Origin: Planctomycetes bacterium syqfu
GTDB lineage: Bacteria > Planctomycetota > Phycisphaerae > Phycisphaerales > Phycisphaeraceae
Assembly: GCA_020974905.1 (NCBI GenBank)
Contig: CP087563.1
Location: 3,968,001 to 4,032,000 of the forward strand
DNA length: 64,000 bases
Direction of reading: 5' to 3'
Part shown: in pieces, positions 18,319-27,840 of the stretch
Numbering within the stretch: position 1 is the first letter of the stretch
Layout: each line of letters begins with the position of its first letter
Made by a program: the position numbers and the translations under genes
Notes under the pieces: generated by a model
The model's database searches: none
Seen by the model: the letters and a program-made list of their open reading frames with translations, nothing else
Told to the model about the DNA's origin: nothing

Positions 18319-21300
18319 TCACTCAATCTCCACCAGCCTCACGTAATTAAGCATCACCCAGTTGCGGGTCTGAACCGTGATGGGTTGATTGCCCACAACC
18401 ACATCCGCACTCGCCTCGGGGGTCTTGCGGCTGACCTTTAACGTGAGATCACCACCTTCAAGACCGCTGATCACCACATCGGCATCGGCGCCACCGCGGG
18501 GAACGCAACGCAGGTCCAACCGATACTTGCCCGGCTGCGCTTTGAACTTGAACGCCGGCGGGTCACTCTCAAGCATCACACCATCACGCGAGGCCTTGTT
18601 GGCAATCCAATGCACATCACCGTTCTTGACACCAGGCGACGTAAACCCGTAACCCTTTTGATCCGAATACACCGCATCAAATCCGACCGGCGTGTAGGGA
18701 CGCGGAGCCCCCAGGTCATAACTCTCAATATACTTGTCATCACCCATGTCAAACAGGTACGTCTTCATGGTGGACTTGCTATGACGTTCCCTGGTCCAAT
18801 CGGTATACCACTGCTTGCTCTTGTCGATCGCCTTAAGCAGCACGTCGGCATGCTCGACATCGCTGAAATACATCGGCAACTCGGTGAGTTTCATGCCACG
18901 GGTTTTGGAGACCGATTCGTCATAGCCAAAGGCATCGGTCATCTTCGCTGTTCCCAATTCCCAATCGAGTGTGCCTTGATCGGTGACCGACCAGATCACC
19001 ATGGCAGGCTTACCGTCCTTAACCCAGGCGTAAGCCCAGATGTCGGGATTGTCGAATTGGAGTTTATGAAGTGGACCTGAGCCGGAGATTTGCCGCGCCA
19101 GGGTTGCCAGGGTGAAGTAGGCAGCGCGCGGTTGGACCTGGCTGGTGAGCATCCCCGAAGCGGCATAGAGACTGTTGCCGTCACCGGCTTCGCGGTAGAT
19201 CATCACGTTATCAATCCCTGCACCGAGCATCATGAGAATGTTTCGCACGGTGTAGGCCGCATGTTTGCGCATGGGTACGGCGCGCGTGCCCCCGGTGTCA
19301 TAGCCGGTTTCGGTCATCCACAGGGGTTTGCCTTTCATGTGCGTGTCGCGCCAATCGACCAAGCGCATGAGATTTTCCAAATGTGGCGTGCCGGAGACTG
19401 CATTGGAACCGCGATGCAGATTGGTATCCACGCGCGAGAGTTCGGGCGCGATGGCACCGGTGTAGGTGTGCACACTCAAGCCGTCGACGACATCGCAGGG
19501 ATGTTTGCCATCGGCATAGGTGTAGGTTGCCATGGTGTTGATGAGTCCCAGTTCGATGCCTGCAAAACCGCCGTTAAACATCAGGGCACTGGGGTCGGCC
19601 TGGTGACCGGCTTCAACCGCCGGACGCATGAATTCGTAATACTCAGGCAGCGTGCCGATCCAGTGTCCCCAGTCCGGCGCATTGAGATTCGGTTCGTTCC
19701 AGATTTCGTAGGCTTGAACGAGATCCATGCCTGATTTTTTATCCTTACTGACCAATCCTGAGGGCGAATGCGTTTGCTTGCCATAACGCGAGACGACCTG
19801 GTTGACATAGAAGTAGTAATCCTCAGGTGCCTTGGGCGGATAGGCTGCATCATGCTTGAAATTCAGTTCCGGCGGACAACTGCTGGTGTAGCGTGGGGAC
19901 ATGAACAGATACCCAAGCCCATTGAGACCCAGCGATTTGGCGGTGGAGAAGTATTCATCGTGATTGACATTCCACGGGTCCAGTCCGTCGAAGATCACCT
20001 GCTTGGGAGCCTTGGACATGAGTCGCCATTTGAGATTTTCAAAGCGGACCCACTTCACGCCCATGCGTCGGTTCAATTCCAAGTACGCGATGTTGGCGGT
20101 GTTGATCCCCAGGCGGTCTTCAAGTTGGTCATCAGCAATTCGGTGCGGCATGACAAAGAACTGCTGCTGTGTCATGGACGTCTTGCCATCAAGTGTCAAC
20201 CGGGCGAAAAACTGATATGAGCCTGGTTTCAAGGCCTTTTTCGCATCACAGGACAAGGCGGAGAAGCTATGGGCAGCAACCGATTCAGAGAACTGACCGC
20301 TTGCAACTTCATTGCCGACATTGGGGAACTGCCACGATTCATCCTCGGTCCCGTTAAACAATGCCACGGAGTTGGGCATGGAAATTTTCTGGACACCTTC
20401 ACCGTTTTTATGATGACGGATTCGGAAATAACGCAGCTTCTGCGGGGTCGGGACAGCCACATCGTGTATGCCCCATTTACGGTACATGTCCACCGGATTC
20501 ATGTCTGCAAAGTCGGTCCATGTTTTACCATCCATTGAGCCTGAAAAGCTCATATGCCAGGTCCACTTGGCGTCGGAGTTGGTGATGCGGATGTGCGTGA
20601 TGTTTTGTGTTTGCCCCAGGTCGATGATCTGAAACGCTTCGGTGATCTTGCCTGCTTTGTCATACTCCGTCGAGGCATGACTATTCATGGCGGTGTCGGT
20701 GAGTGTGTTTTCCTTGATGCGTTTGCCATCGAACAAGGTCCAACTCGCACAGCCTTGAGCAATATCACTGCCGTGCTTGCTGTCGGGTAAAACCGGTTGC
20801 TGGTAATCCCCGTTGCGTTGGATGGTCCATTGGACATCGACTTTGCCATCGGACGGTGTGGGATTGGTGACGATGAGTTGGCTTGTCGCGTTGTCATCGG
20901 GCTCGATGTTGGCGGGCATGGTGGCTTGGACGGAGAGCATGCCACCGTCTTGGGGTTTGTCCAGACTGATCAGCGCATCGGTGATCAATTGGGTTTGTCC
21001 CTCGGCTTTTGTAAACCAGAAGATGTTGATGGACTTGACGGGATAGTCGAACTTGCCGTTCTTGTCCTTCTGTTTCCAGGCGGGTCGATAGTTGTTGCCG
21101 TTAAGTTCAGCTTCGATGAATTTCCAACCCCCGGCAAAGCCTTCGAGTTCGGTCTTGTACATGAGGGCTTCGCCTTCACCGTCGTAGATCTGGAATCCGA
21201 CGCTGCCGACGTTGGCGGACTGATCGACATAGACCCAGACACCCAGATGCGTGGGCTCACCGGCCAAGCCGCCAGCAACATGGACATCGCCCTTGGCGCC

Positions 21301-21603
21301 GGACGACCAGGCACGAGCCGACATTTTCACAACCGCGCCCCCGAGTTTGGCTTGAGGTTTCACGTCCGTGGACAGGCCGACCTTGGACATTTTCCATGAT
21401 CCGCCGTACATGCCATTGGTCGAATCCATGGCATTGACCAGGTGCATCTGACTTTCCGCCAGGGCAGGGTGCATCTGAGCCTGCTGCGGGATCAACGACT
21501 GGGCGCTGAGATGCCCCACAAAACAAAATAGAACCCCCAAGGCCAGCATCAACCTGGTCATGGGCAGGGCAAGACGATTTACACAACTGTTTCGTAATCT
21601 CAT
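18319..21603 (-). CDS. Large multimodular secreted glycoside hydrolase, clan GH-A type
   Basis: Secreted 1094-residue enzyme. A signal peptide ends near residue 35 (FVGHLSAQ). Order of parts: N-terminal beta-sandwich resembling a carbohydrate-binding module (about 45-215), a linker/Ig-like segment, an F5/8 type C (discoidin)-like module (about 305-418), a catalytic barrel from about 490 with Glu637 in EIWNEPN (acid/base) and Glu765 in MTETGY (nucleophile), and a C-terminal beta-sandwich (about 955-1094). The motif pattern is nearest to GH39/GH5; the substrate is unknown. The ATG at 21603 has AGGAG eight bases upstream. It is divergent from a LacI-family gene and carries a candidate operator inside its promoter. 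Confidence 0.85.
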   Translation of the reverse strand: MRLRNSCVNRLALPMTRLMLALGVLFCFVGHLSAQSLIPQQAQMHPALAESQMHLVNAMDSTNGMYGGSWKMSKVGLSTDVKPQAKLGGAVVKMSARAWSSGAKGDVHVAGGLAGEPTHLGVWVYVDQSANVGSVGFQIYDGEGEALMYKTELEGFAGGWKFIEAELNGNNYRPAWKQKDKNGKFDYPVKSINIFWFTKAEGQTQLITDALISLDKPQDGGMLSVQATMPANIEPDDNATSQLIVTNPTPSDGKVDVQWTIQRNGDYQQPVLPDSKHGSDIAQGCASWTLFDGKRIKENTLTDTAMNSHASTEYDKAGKITEAFQIIDLGQTQNITHIRITNSDAKWTWHMSFSGSMDGKTWTDFADMNPVDMYRKWGIHDVAVPTPQKLRYFRIRHHKNGEGVQKISMPNSVALFNGTEDESWQFPNVGNEVASGQFSESVAAHSFSALSCDAKKALKPGSYQFFARLTLDGKTSMTQQQFFVMPHRIADDQLEDRLGINTANIAYLELNRRMGVKWVRFENLKWRLMSKAPKQVIFDGLDPWNVNHDEYFSTAKSLGLNGLGYLFMSPRYTSSCPPELNFKHDAAYPPKAPEDYYFYVNQVVSRYGKQTHSPSGLVSKDKKSGMDLVQAYEIWNEPNLNAPDWGHWIGTLPEYYEFMRPAVEAGHQADPSALMFNGGFAGIELGLINTMATYTYADGKHPCDVVDGLSVHTYTGAIAPELSRVDTNLHRGSNAVSGTPHLENLMRLVDWRDTHMKGKPLWMTETGYDTGGTRAVPMRKHAAYTVRNILMMLGAGIDNVMIYREAGDGNSLYAASGMLTSQVQPRAAYFTLATLARQISGSGPLHKLQFDNPDIWAYAWVKDGKPAMVIWSVTDQGTLDWELGTAKMTDAFGYDESVSKTRGMKLTELPMYFSDVEHADVLLKAIDKSKQWYTDWTRERHSKSTMKTYLFDMGDDKYIESYDLGAPRPYTPVGFDAVYSDQKGYGFTSPGVKNGDVHWIANKASRDGVMLESDPPAFKFKAQPGKYRLDLRCVPRGGADADVVISGLEGGDLTLKVSRKTPEASADVVVGNQPITVQTRNWVMLNYVRLVEIE

Positions 21604-21664
21604 TTTTATCACTCCTGGCTATCAATATTACAGGCAATTTGAGCCGTCATAAAAGGCTTGTTTA

Positions 21665-21692
21665 ATCTTACGAGCAACTGTTGCCCAATCAA
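21665..21692 (-). promoter_or_regulatory. Promoter of the large glycoside hydrolase, operator in the spacer
   Basis: On the minus strand TTGATT and TAAGAT are separated by 16 bases, and the spacer is GGGCAACAGTTGCTCG. Its core GCAACTGTTGC (21674-21684, plus strand) is an 11-base perfect odd palindrome. A bound repressor would block RNA polymerase directly. Confidence 0.6.
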
Positions 21693-21767
21693 GCGCCAAT
21701 CAATAATAAAAATAACTATTTCATTAGACTATAAAAATAAAAGACTTACAATATACAATAAATATTT

Positions 21768-21783
21768 TGAGCAATTGTTGCCT
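21768..21783. promoter_or_regulatory. Second candidate operator of the LacI regulator at 21849
   Basis: TGAGCAATTGTTGCCT matches the first site (CGAGCAACTGTTGCCC) at 13 of 16 positions. It lies about ten bases upstream of the regulator's own -35 box, so autoregulation or looping between the two sites, about 97 bases apart, is plausible. Confidence 0.55.
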
Positions 21784-21792
21784 TTCAAAAGA

Positions 21793-21820
21793 TTGACTCC
21801 ATACATGCCAGAACTAAAAT
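21793..21820 (+). promoter_or_regulatory. Candidate sigma-70 promoter of the LacI-family regulator
   Basis: TTGACT and TAAAAT are separated by 16 bases, and the predicted start lies about 22 bases before the ATG at 21849. Confidence 0.55.
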
Positions 21821-21848
21821 GTTGTGTAAGCGGAGCCAATAAAGCCAT

Positions 21849-22823
21849 ATGACACAATCACCGCCCATCTCGATTTACCAACTCGCCCAACAGTTGGGGG
21901 TCTCCACGACAACGATCAGTCGCGTGCTCAACGGACGTGAAGGGATCGGTCAAGCGACCCGTCAGCGTGTTTGGGAGGCGGCTCGGGCTTCAGGATTCAG
22001 GCCGCGCATGGCTGTCCGCCAGCGAACGGTCGGTGTGGTTCAGGACTTTGTGCCAGAACACTTTATGGGTATGCAACTGAGCAGTCTCAACATTGGTGTG
22101 GATCGTGCACTGACGGAAAAAAACTTCTCCATCGAAACGTTCGGCACACACAATATCGACTCCATCACCGACCGCTATCTTGATGCCGTCCTGGCCATTG
22201 CCTGGGAACCCAAGACCATTCAGACCCTCAAACAGTTATCGCAAACCATCCCCGTGGTGATCTTCAATCGCCCGGAAATCATTGAGTTCTCATCGGTCAA
22301 CATGGACTGCAAACAAGGCGGCAAACTCGCGGCCCAACACTTCTGGTCCAAAGGTCATCGACGCATCGGCATGATGGCAACCAAACCCACTGACGAAACG
22401 CTGGCCTATGCTGCGGGGATGAAACAATACATCGAATCGCAAGGCGGCAGCTTCCATGAAGACCATGTCGCCTACAACTTCTTCCGTTCATCACTGGCAC
22501 CTTTGAAGCGACTGCTGGCACAGGACATCACCGGGATTTTCCTGCCCAACAGTGAACTGACGTATGAAGTGCCTTACCTGAGTATGGAAGGTTTGAATCT
22601 GTCGATCCCCGAGGATCTGTCGTTGATCGGGATGGATGCCAACCCGGCCTTGCAGTTCTATCGCCCGCCGATGACCGTGCTTTCCGAGCCACTCAATGAC
22701 ATGGCCATGAAGGGGATCGATTTGTTACAGGAGTCAATTGATCAACCTGATCGTCGACCGACCCACACGACGCTCGATTACCAATTGATTGTCCGAGAAT
22801 CTGTTGCCAACCCGCATAGCTGA
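21849..22823 (+). CDS. LacI-family transcriptional regulator
   Basis: DNA-binding regulator of 324 residues. The N-terminal helix-turn-helix (SIYQLAQQLGVSTTTISRVLNG, from residue 6) with its hinge helix (VWEAARASGFRPRMA) is followed by a periplasmic-binding-protein-like sugar domain (VVIFNRPEI, HFWSKGHRRIGMMA, DLSLIGMDANP). It is divergent from the large glycoside hydrolase gene and most likely represses it in the absence of a breakdown product. Two near-identical palindromic sites lie in the intergenic region. No clear ribosome-binding site precedes the ATG. The effector sugar is unknown. Confidence 0.92.
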   Translation: MTQSPPISIYQLAQQLGVSTTTISRVLNGREGIGQATRQRVWEAARASGFRPRMAVRQRTVGVVQDFVPEHFMGMQLSSLNIGVDRALTEKNFSIETFGTHNIDSITDRYLDAVLAIAWEPKTIQTLKQLSQTIPVVIFNRPEIIEFSSVNMDCKQGGKLAAQHFWSKGHRRIGMMATKPTDETLAYAAGMKQYIESQGGSFHEDHVAYNFFRSSLAPLKRLLAQDITGIFLPNSELTYEVPYLSMEGLNLSIPEDLSLIGMDANPALQFYRPPMTVLSEPLNDMAMKGIDLLQESIDQPDRRPTHTTLDYQLIVRESVANPHS

Positions 22824-22830
22824 TTTCAGA

Positions 22831-22861
22831 ATGTCGATGTTCGTTCAAAAAACATCGACAT
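22831..22861 (+). terminator. Hairpin after the LacI gene
   Basis: ATGTCGATGTT and AACATCGACAT form an 11-base perfect stem just after the stop codon. No T run follows, so it may be a weak terminator or an inverted repeat of another kind. Confidence 0.45.
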
Positions 22862-22946
22862 GAGCTTGTGCGGAAATATATGTTTAACTTTGTTCATGAC
22901 GCCTTGGTCGACGTAATCCCCGTCGTCCATTCAAGGAGATTGCATC

Positions 22947-23819
22947 ATGCGACGCACATTTGCACCTACCCAACGCGACGGTTTTACGCTCATCGAACTG
23001 CTGGTGGTCATCAGCATCGTGGCACTGCTGATTTCCATTCTCCTGCCTGCCCTGGCCAAAGCCCGTGAGACAACCGTGATGGTTAAGTGCCTCAACAATC
23101 TCAAGAGTCAGGGCGTTGGGTTTTACGCTTACACCACAGAGCATAACGGTGGTTTCCCCTTCCGCATTGACCCCAACAAAGTCAACGGCAGACATGGCGG
23201 TACTTATGAATGGCTCCTGGCCCCCTACCTCGGTGGACAACGCGGCAAGGTCTACAAAGACGGTCATTTCTCAGGCAACAACAAACTCATTCATGCCCTG
23301 ATCTGCCCCGCCTCAGGCATCACCCACCCACGTACCAATCAAACCTACGGCTTGTATATCCATGGTGGCCCGGACTACGTGGCTCAAAACGGCTACGAAA
23401 GCCCCCTGGGGCTACATTACTACTCCGGTGGCACCCAATCTCAACTTTATAATGGACTACCTGCCGCCTCCCAATTGCCCGTCGATTACTACACCCATCC
23501 CAACGCCTTCCCGCTGCAATTCTGCAGCCAATACAAATGGAACTCAAATTACTCTGATGCAGCCAATGGGGGCGACGCAGGCAACGGCAGCAAACACCAC
23601 ACTTCCTGGCATTACCGTAAATCCTCACACACACGCCCGACCCTCTTCCTCGACGGCCACGCCAAAGCGCTCGGTGGTGAACGTTACGTCTCAGGGATTG
23701 AAGACCCAACCACCAACTATCATGACAGAGCCCTGTCACATGGCGCTTTCTCAGATTACCAGGTCCGCTCGGGAACCGGTGGCAATAAACCCTTTGACTT
23801 CTGGATCGAAGAGTATTGA
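22947..23819 (+). CDS. Secreted prepilin-like protein (type II pseudopilin N-terminus)
   Basis: Protein of 290 residues with a short basic leader and the [25 protein letters not shown] helix at about residues 12-36, so a prepilin peptidase substrate. The remainder is globular and hydrophilic, ending with SSHTRPTLFLDGHAKAL, which contains the F-x-DGH block seen in the other three prepilin-like proteins of this locus. AAGGAG lies ten bases before the ATG. It sits directly downstream of the LacI-family gene in the same direction. No enzymatic function is indicated. Confidence 0.85.
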   Translation: MRRTFAPTQRDGFTLIELLVVISIVALLISILLPALAKARETTVMVKCLNNLKSQGVGFYAYTTEHNGGFPFRIDPNKVNGRHGGTYEWLLAPYLGGQRGKVYKDGHFSGNNKLIHALICPASGITHPRTNQTYGLYIHGGPDYVAQNGYESPLGLHYYSGGTQSQLYNGLPAASQLPVDYYTHPNAFPLQFCSQYKWNSNYSDAANGGDAGNGSKHHTSWHYRKSSHTRPTLFLDGHAKALGGERYVSGIEDPTTNYHDRALSHGAFSDYQVRSGTGGNKPFDFWIEEY

Positions 23820-23843
23820 TTTCATCCCAACCACAAACACATG

Positions 23844-23878
23844 AAAAAAAGCCACACCAATTGCGTGTGGCTTTTTTT
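23844..23878. terminator. Bidirectional terminator between convergent units
   Basis: A-run, GCCACAC, four to six base loop, GTGTGGC, then seven T. It serves both the prepilin-like gene ending at 23819 and the minus-strand operon ending at 24001. Confidence 0.88.
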
Positions 23879-23911
23879 GATTCGTACTTGCTCGATACAG
23901 ATCATCAGAAA

Positions 23912-23940
23912 TTGAGCACCGGGTGTGTTAATCCGGTGCA
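23912..23940 (+). repeat. Hairpin repeat, GAGCACCGG family, copy 2
   Basis: TTGAGCACCGGGTGTGTTAA is followed by the complementary arm TCCGGTGC. Same family as 7849-7878 and 36525-36588. Confidence 0.7.
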
Positions 23941-24000
23941 GGCTGTGAATGGTGCTATTGGGAACCTGCACGCGTTATGAATGGGATTGGTATAAAAGAC

Positions 24001-26091
24001 TCAATGCGATTGCATCTGGGGCACGGTGACCACAAACCGAATTTGATCGTCCGTCTGCTGATGCGTAAACGTCATCCCAATCCGGTCCCCCATTTTCCTG
24101 GCAGCATCGACCAACGCATCGCCACTCAAATCCTTAGACGGTTTACGCAACTTGCCCGAGGTGATCACAAATTCAAACCCGCCCTTGCCATCAACGGTCA
24201 CCGGTTTGGCGGTGATGGTGTTATCCGATTGATGCTGCTGATAAATCGCGCACATCAAGGCATAGAGCGTGTGTCGGACGAACGACTGGTCGGTGTAGAG
24301 CGTCGCCTTGTCATCGGTGATGGTATAGGTGTAGAGCTTGGTCTTCATCATCTGCAGTGACAGTTTGGTGAGATAACCGAGCATGTCGTTGACGTTGAAG
24401 GTTTCCGGGTAAAACCACGTGGGCGAGGTCGGATCATTGCGGTCGTAGAACTTCACCAGCGGCATAGCTTCCAACTGCTTTTGCTCAGCCTGCACATCGC
24501 TGACCCACTGCGGGAGTTTGCCCAGACGCAAAGCCAACTGTGCTTCGTAAAGAGACTCGGGGATGACCTTCTTGCCTTGTGATTCAACGAGCGACACGTG
24601 ATCTTTGTTGAAGGTCACGTCACTGCCATGCATGCCAACGATCTTGGGCATGACAAAGACATTGTTACTCTTGGGCTGCCAGAAGTCGTAATGCTGTGGC
24701 TTGTCGTCGATCATGTTCACATTCCAGAGCATCAGGCCACGCAGGTGTTGTGGGTAACTGCGGCGTCCGCCGGAGGAATTGATATGCGTTGCATCGACAC
24801 AGTCATACAAGCTGCAGAACGGGCGACCGGCATGCGAGTCAATCGAACCATCAACGCCCTTCCACCGCCAGAACACCGTGCCAACAGTTCCGGCATTCAG
24901 TGACGGGCCATGGGTTGAACCCGCCTGGTCATCAATCAGACCCGCAAGAATCCCGTACGTGTAAAACGAGATACGCGGTGAGTGATGCGAGGTGTTGCCC
25001 GCCTGCGTGATGTTCATCGCAGTGACATAGGAACTCAGCGAAATATAGAGCGCCTGAGAGACATTTAAGAAACTGCATCGACGGACATAGCTGTCAGCTA
25101 CGCCTTTGATTTTGATCATCGCCCAACCGCTATCATCCATCCCACTACGATGATGCTTGTAGTGATGCCAGTGATTGCCCATGAAGCTGATGTCTTCCAC
25201 GCCGACGTTGGTGATGGGTGTGTGTTCTCGCAGGTCCCACTCATCGCTTGCAAAGATGTCATAACGGATGGGCTCAGCAAAGGTGACCTTGTTGCCCGAG
25301 ATCGAAGCGATCTGGTGAATCTCCACGATATAGGCTTTGTTCTGCGTGGTCGTCGTCCACTCCGGCTCAATGCTAAACGGCTTGACCTCACGTTCAATGA
25401 TCTTGTTGTTCATTGCGTAGAGATACACACGCTGACCGACCTTTAAGTCCGACGCGTTGTCAACCGTCACATGGTATGCCTGGGCAGGTGTATCACCCGT
25501 CACCTTGCAGATCACCGGCATGCTCGAAAGCCGACGCTCCTCAGACCGTGCATGAATCAGCAGAATGTTATCCCCAAGATGCATGCGCGTCAGCTGGTAC
25601 GGATCACCTTTGCCAAACGGCTGAATCTGGTGAATGATCGTCCCACCTTCACGCGAACCCGCCCCTTTGAGCACGATGTTGGAAGACTCAATGCGAATCA
25701 TCCCGCGATCATTAAAGTCGGTGTTCACCAAATAACGACCCGCTGGCAGGTACACCACGCCCCCGCCATTGGCAGCAGCAGCATCAATCGCTTTTTGAAT
25801 CGCATCGCGGTCATCAAGCAAATCGTCAGGCTTGGCACCGTAGTCCGTAACATCAAACCGCTTGCCCGCAGCCTCGGGAATCGTCTGCTCACCGCGTGCA
25901 TAACCCGCCCATGAGTAATCGGGGATGTCCGTTGCAACACCCTGTTTGGTTTGCTGGACAAACGTCTGCCAGGCCGGTGTTACCGTCTGGGCATTCACGC
26001 AAGCCGTTAAACTCAAAGCGGTCACGCATGCGCCCATGAGCATCATGGAACACCGTGATTTTAAAGCAGTTTTTGCAAGGAAAGTCAACAT
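24001..26091 (-). CDS. Secreted right-handed beta-helix protein, pectate-lyase-3-like
   Basis: Predicted exported lipoprotein of 696 residues; the signal ends in a lipobox-like LTAC with Cys31. Near residues 79-125 it has FDVTDYGAKPDD...DAIQKAIDAAAANGGGVVYLPAGRY, the signature of the pectate lyase superfamily 3/glycoside hydrolase 28-type beta-helix. The following repeats (VRRCSFLNVSQALYISLSS and similar) fit a beta-helix. The C-terminal ~200 residues form a separate domain I cannot identify. The ATG at 26091 avoids overlap with the upstream gene (20-base gap) and gives a good signal peptide. It is the last gene of the five-gene operon. Substrate is not predictable; uronic-acid polymers are a guess from context. 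Confidence 0.78.
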   Translation of the reverse strand: MLTFLAKTALKSRCSMMLMGACVTALSLTACVNAQTVTPAWQTFVQQTKQGVATDIPDYSWAGYARGEQTIPEAAGKRFDVTDYGAKPDDLLDDRDAIQKAIDAAAANGGGVVYLPAGRYLVNTDFNDRGMIRIESSNIVLKGAGSREGGTIIHQIQPFGKGDPYQLTRMHLGDNILLIHARSEERRLSSMPVICKVTGDTPAQAYHVTVDNASDLKVGQRVYLYAMNNKIIEREVKPFSIEPEWTTTTQNKAYIVEIHQIASISGNKVTFAEPIRYDIFASDEWDLREHTPITNVGVEDISFMGNHWHHYKHHRSGMDDSGWAMIKIKGVADSYVRRCSFLNVSQALYISLSSYVTAMNITQAGNTSHHSPRISFYTYGILAGLIDDQAGSTHGPSLNAGTVGTVFWRWKGVDGSIDSHAGRPFCSLYDCVDATHINSSGGRRSYPQHLRGLMLWNVNMIDDKPQHYDFWQPKSNNVFVMPKIVGMHGSDVTFNKDHVSLVESQGKKVIPESLYEAQLALRLGKLPQWVSDVQAEQKQLEAMPLVKFYDRNDPTSPTWFYPETFNVNDMLGYLTKLSLQMMKTKLYTYTITDDKATLYTDQSFVRHTLYALMCAIYQQHQSDNTITAKPVTVDGKGGFEFVITSGKLRKPSKDLSGDALVDAARKMGDRIGMTFTHQQTDDQIRFVVTVPQMQSH

Positions 26092-26111
26092 CTTCAATCC
26101 TGTCTTGGCAA

Positions 26112-27119
26112 TCAATGGTTGAGTAAAAAATGATACCGCGCCTGCCAACTGACCTGTTTACCAGGGGCCAGTGAGACGCGCGTGAAACGTTCGGGGGAAT
26201 AACTGTTGGCAGTGAAAAAATGGGCGAAGCGATAAGCAGGCATATCACCAGTGAGTTCAAGACCAAGCTTGCCATCTGCGGTCATCATCGCCAGATCCGC
26301 CTGTGTTGCAGTGAACGGTTCATTGACCTGCACGAACCCCACCGCGCCCGGATCACCTTCAATCACCAACCGGTTACCTGCCATATGCATCCAACTGTGT
26401 GGCAGACTTTGGATGGGTTGGCCAAGGGTGATGTGATACTGCTGACCAAAGGGTTTGTTATCCAAAGTCAGAAAGTTGTGGTTGTAGTGTTCCAGTTCAA
26501 ATGCACGCTTGCCGACATTGCTTAACTGATACGTAATCGAGAGTGTGTTGGTCTGAGTATTTACTTCATAGGTCTTGGTTAAATCATACGCATAACCACG
26601 AACATCGGGCGACACCTGCTTGACCACCAGTTGATCCGCCGACTTCTCAACGGTCACTTCAAGCGGCAACACAAAGTCATACCGATTGAACGAGCGATAC
26701 GCATCAGTATCCGGCTTAACCATCACACCAACACCCGGCTTGATGAACTTCTCGCCAACGGCGGCATCATCAAAGCCGATCACCCCGACCCCCAACTGCC
26801 CAAACTCGTCAGGCAACCCCAGTTGGTTAACCATCTGATGTCCAGCAAAATGAATCGCGGTCACAGCAGCGCTGCGGTCAAATCGCTGACCCCATTTTTC
26901 AAAACACGCATCCGTCGGATCAATTTCCGTGACCACCTGCACGTTGAATCGCGCATCACCCAACTGATATTCCGTCATGGAAGACGAAACCATCGCCGAC
27001 GTTTGACCCTTGTTTTCAAGGGGTTTTTGTGAGCATGCAGACATGAATAACCATCCCGTCAGACTCAGGGCAGTCAACAAGAACCGGTGAGATGAAAATT
27101 GGCGAGTCAGGTTGATCAT
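26112..27119 (-). CDS. Lipoprotein with an aldose 1-epimerase-like fold
   Basis: Exported protein of 335 residues with a lipobox (FMSAC) near residue 29. The middle of the protein (RSFNRYDFVLPLEVTV..., LSITYQLSNVGKRAFELEHYNHNFLTLD) resembles galactose mutarotase-like beta-supersandwich proteins. The H-Y-N-H-N-F block could hold the epimerase His, but I cannot confirm the catalytic Glu. The ATG overlaps the preceding stop as ATGA, favouring translational coupling; a GTG three codons upstream is the alternative. Context suggests handling of sugars released by the lyases of the operon. Substrate unknown. Confidence 0.7.
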   Translation of the reverse strand: MINLTRQFSSHRFLLTALSLTGWLFMSACSQKPLENKGQTSAMVSSSMTEYQLGDARFNVQVVTEIDPTDACFEKWGQRFDRSAAVTAIHFAGHQMVNQLGLPDEFGQLGVGVIGFDDAAVGEKFIKPGVGVMVKPDTDAYRSFNRYDFVLPLEVTVEKSADQLVVKQVSPDVRGYAYDLTKTYEVNTQTNTLSITYQLSNVGKRAFELEHYNHNFLTLDNKPFGQQYHITLGQPIQSLPHSWMHMAGNRLVIEGDPGAVGFVQVNEPFTATQADLAMMTADGKLGLELTGDMPAYRFAHFFTANSYSPERFTRVSLAPGKQVSWQARYHFLLNH

Positions 27120-27826
27120 GGTTGCCACGGCGGACGTCTGTGATCGTTGGTAGACGAATCGGTGGGCAGTTCCTTGATGGCTATGGTGGTCACATGACCA
27201 TCAAACCAGGCGACGTTGATCAGGTTATTGGGATTCTCCGGTGCAAGGTTGCCCTTGTGTCGCCCCCAGAGATTGAAGGTACTGGGAATCCCGTCGGGCG
27301 CGCCGTTGGTGAAGGTCAATTCGCGATTGTCCGAATCAGCCAAAGCCAGCAGCTTGCCCGGTGTGATCATGTCTGCATTGCGGATCTCCACGTCTGTGCC
27401 GGTGTTGTCGTAAATGCGACTGATCCAGTTGCTGCGTCCCCAATCGGATTTATCGCCGCCGTCCATGGTGTGCGATGTGCCGGGACAGGAGAAAATACCG
27501 GGCGGGCGAATATCATTGGTTGAAAAATCATTGACCTGCATGTTAAGCACCTCAATGCCAAGTCCGACCGGCCAAAAGCGGTTATTCCCATCGACTTTCA
27601 TGACGATCGGTGCGATCCAGTCATTGTGATTCTGCGAATAGGCAGTCATGGCAACGAACACCTGGCGTTGATTGCCCGCACACTGAATCGACTGCGCACT
27701 CTTTCGTGCAGCAGCCAACGCAGGCAGTAAAACCGCAATGAGCAAGCTGACGATGGAGATCACCACCAATAACTCAATGAGCGTAAAAGCACGCGGCACA
27801 CACAGGCGTCTTGTTGAAGGATTCAT
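27116..27826 (-). CDS. Secreted prepilin-like protein, paralogue of the one at 29922
   Basis: Protein of 236 residues with the leader and [24 protein letters not shown] helix at about residues 14-37. Its body is clearly paralogous to the protein at 29922-30674: both have CAGNQRQVFVAM.AYSQNHNDWI-type sequence and both end with WGRH(K/R)G(N/S)LAP, then N....(W/Y)FDGHV, then IKEL. AGGAGAA precedes the ATG. It starts 14 bases after the heparinase-like gene and its stop overlaps the next start, so all are co-translated from one mRNA. Function unknown; possibly a surface pseudopilin that binds the polymer. Confidence 0.86.
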   Translation of the reverse strand: MNPSTRRLCVPRAFTLIELLVVISIVSLLIAVLLPALAAARKSAQSIQCAGNQRQVFVAMTAYSQNHNDWIAPIVMKVDGNNRFWPVGLGIEVLNMQVNDFSTNDIRPPGIFSCPGTSHTMDGGDKSDWGRSNWISRIYDNTGTDVEIRNADMITPGKLLALADSDNRELTFTNGAPDGIPSTFNLWGRHKGNLAPENPNNLINVAWFDGHVTTIAIKELPTDSSTNDHRRPPWQP

Positions 27827-27840
27827 CCAAGGTTCTCCTG

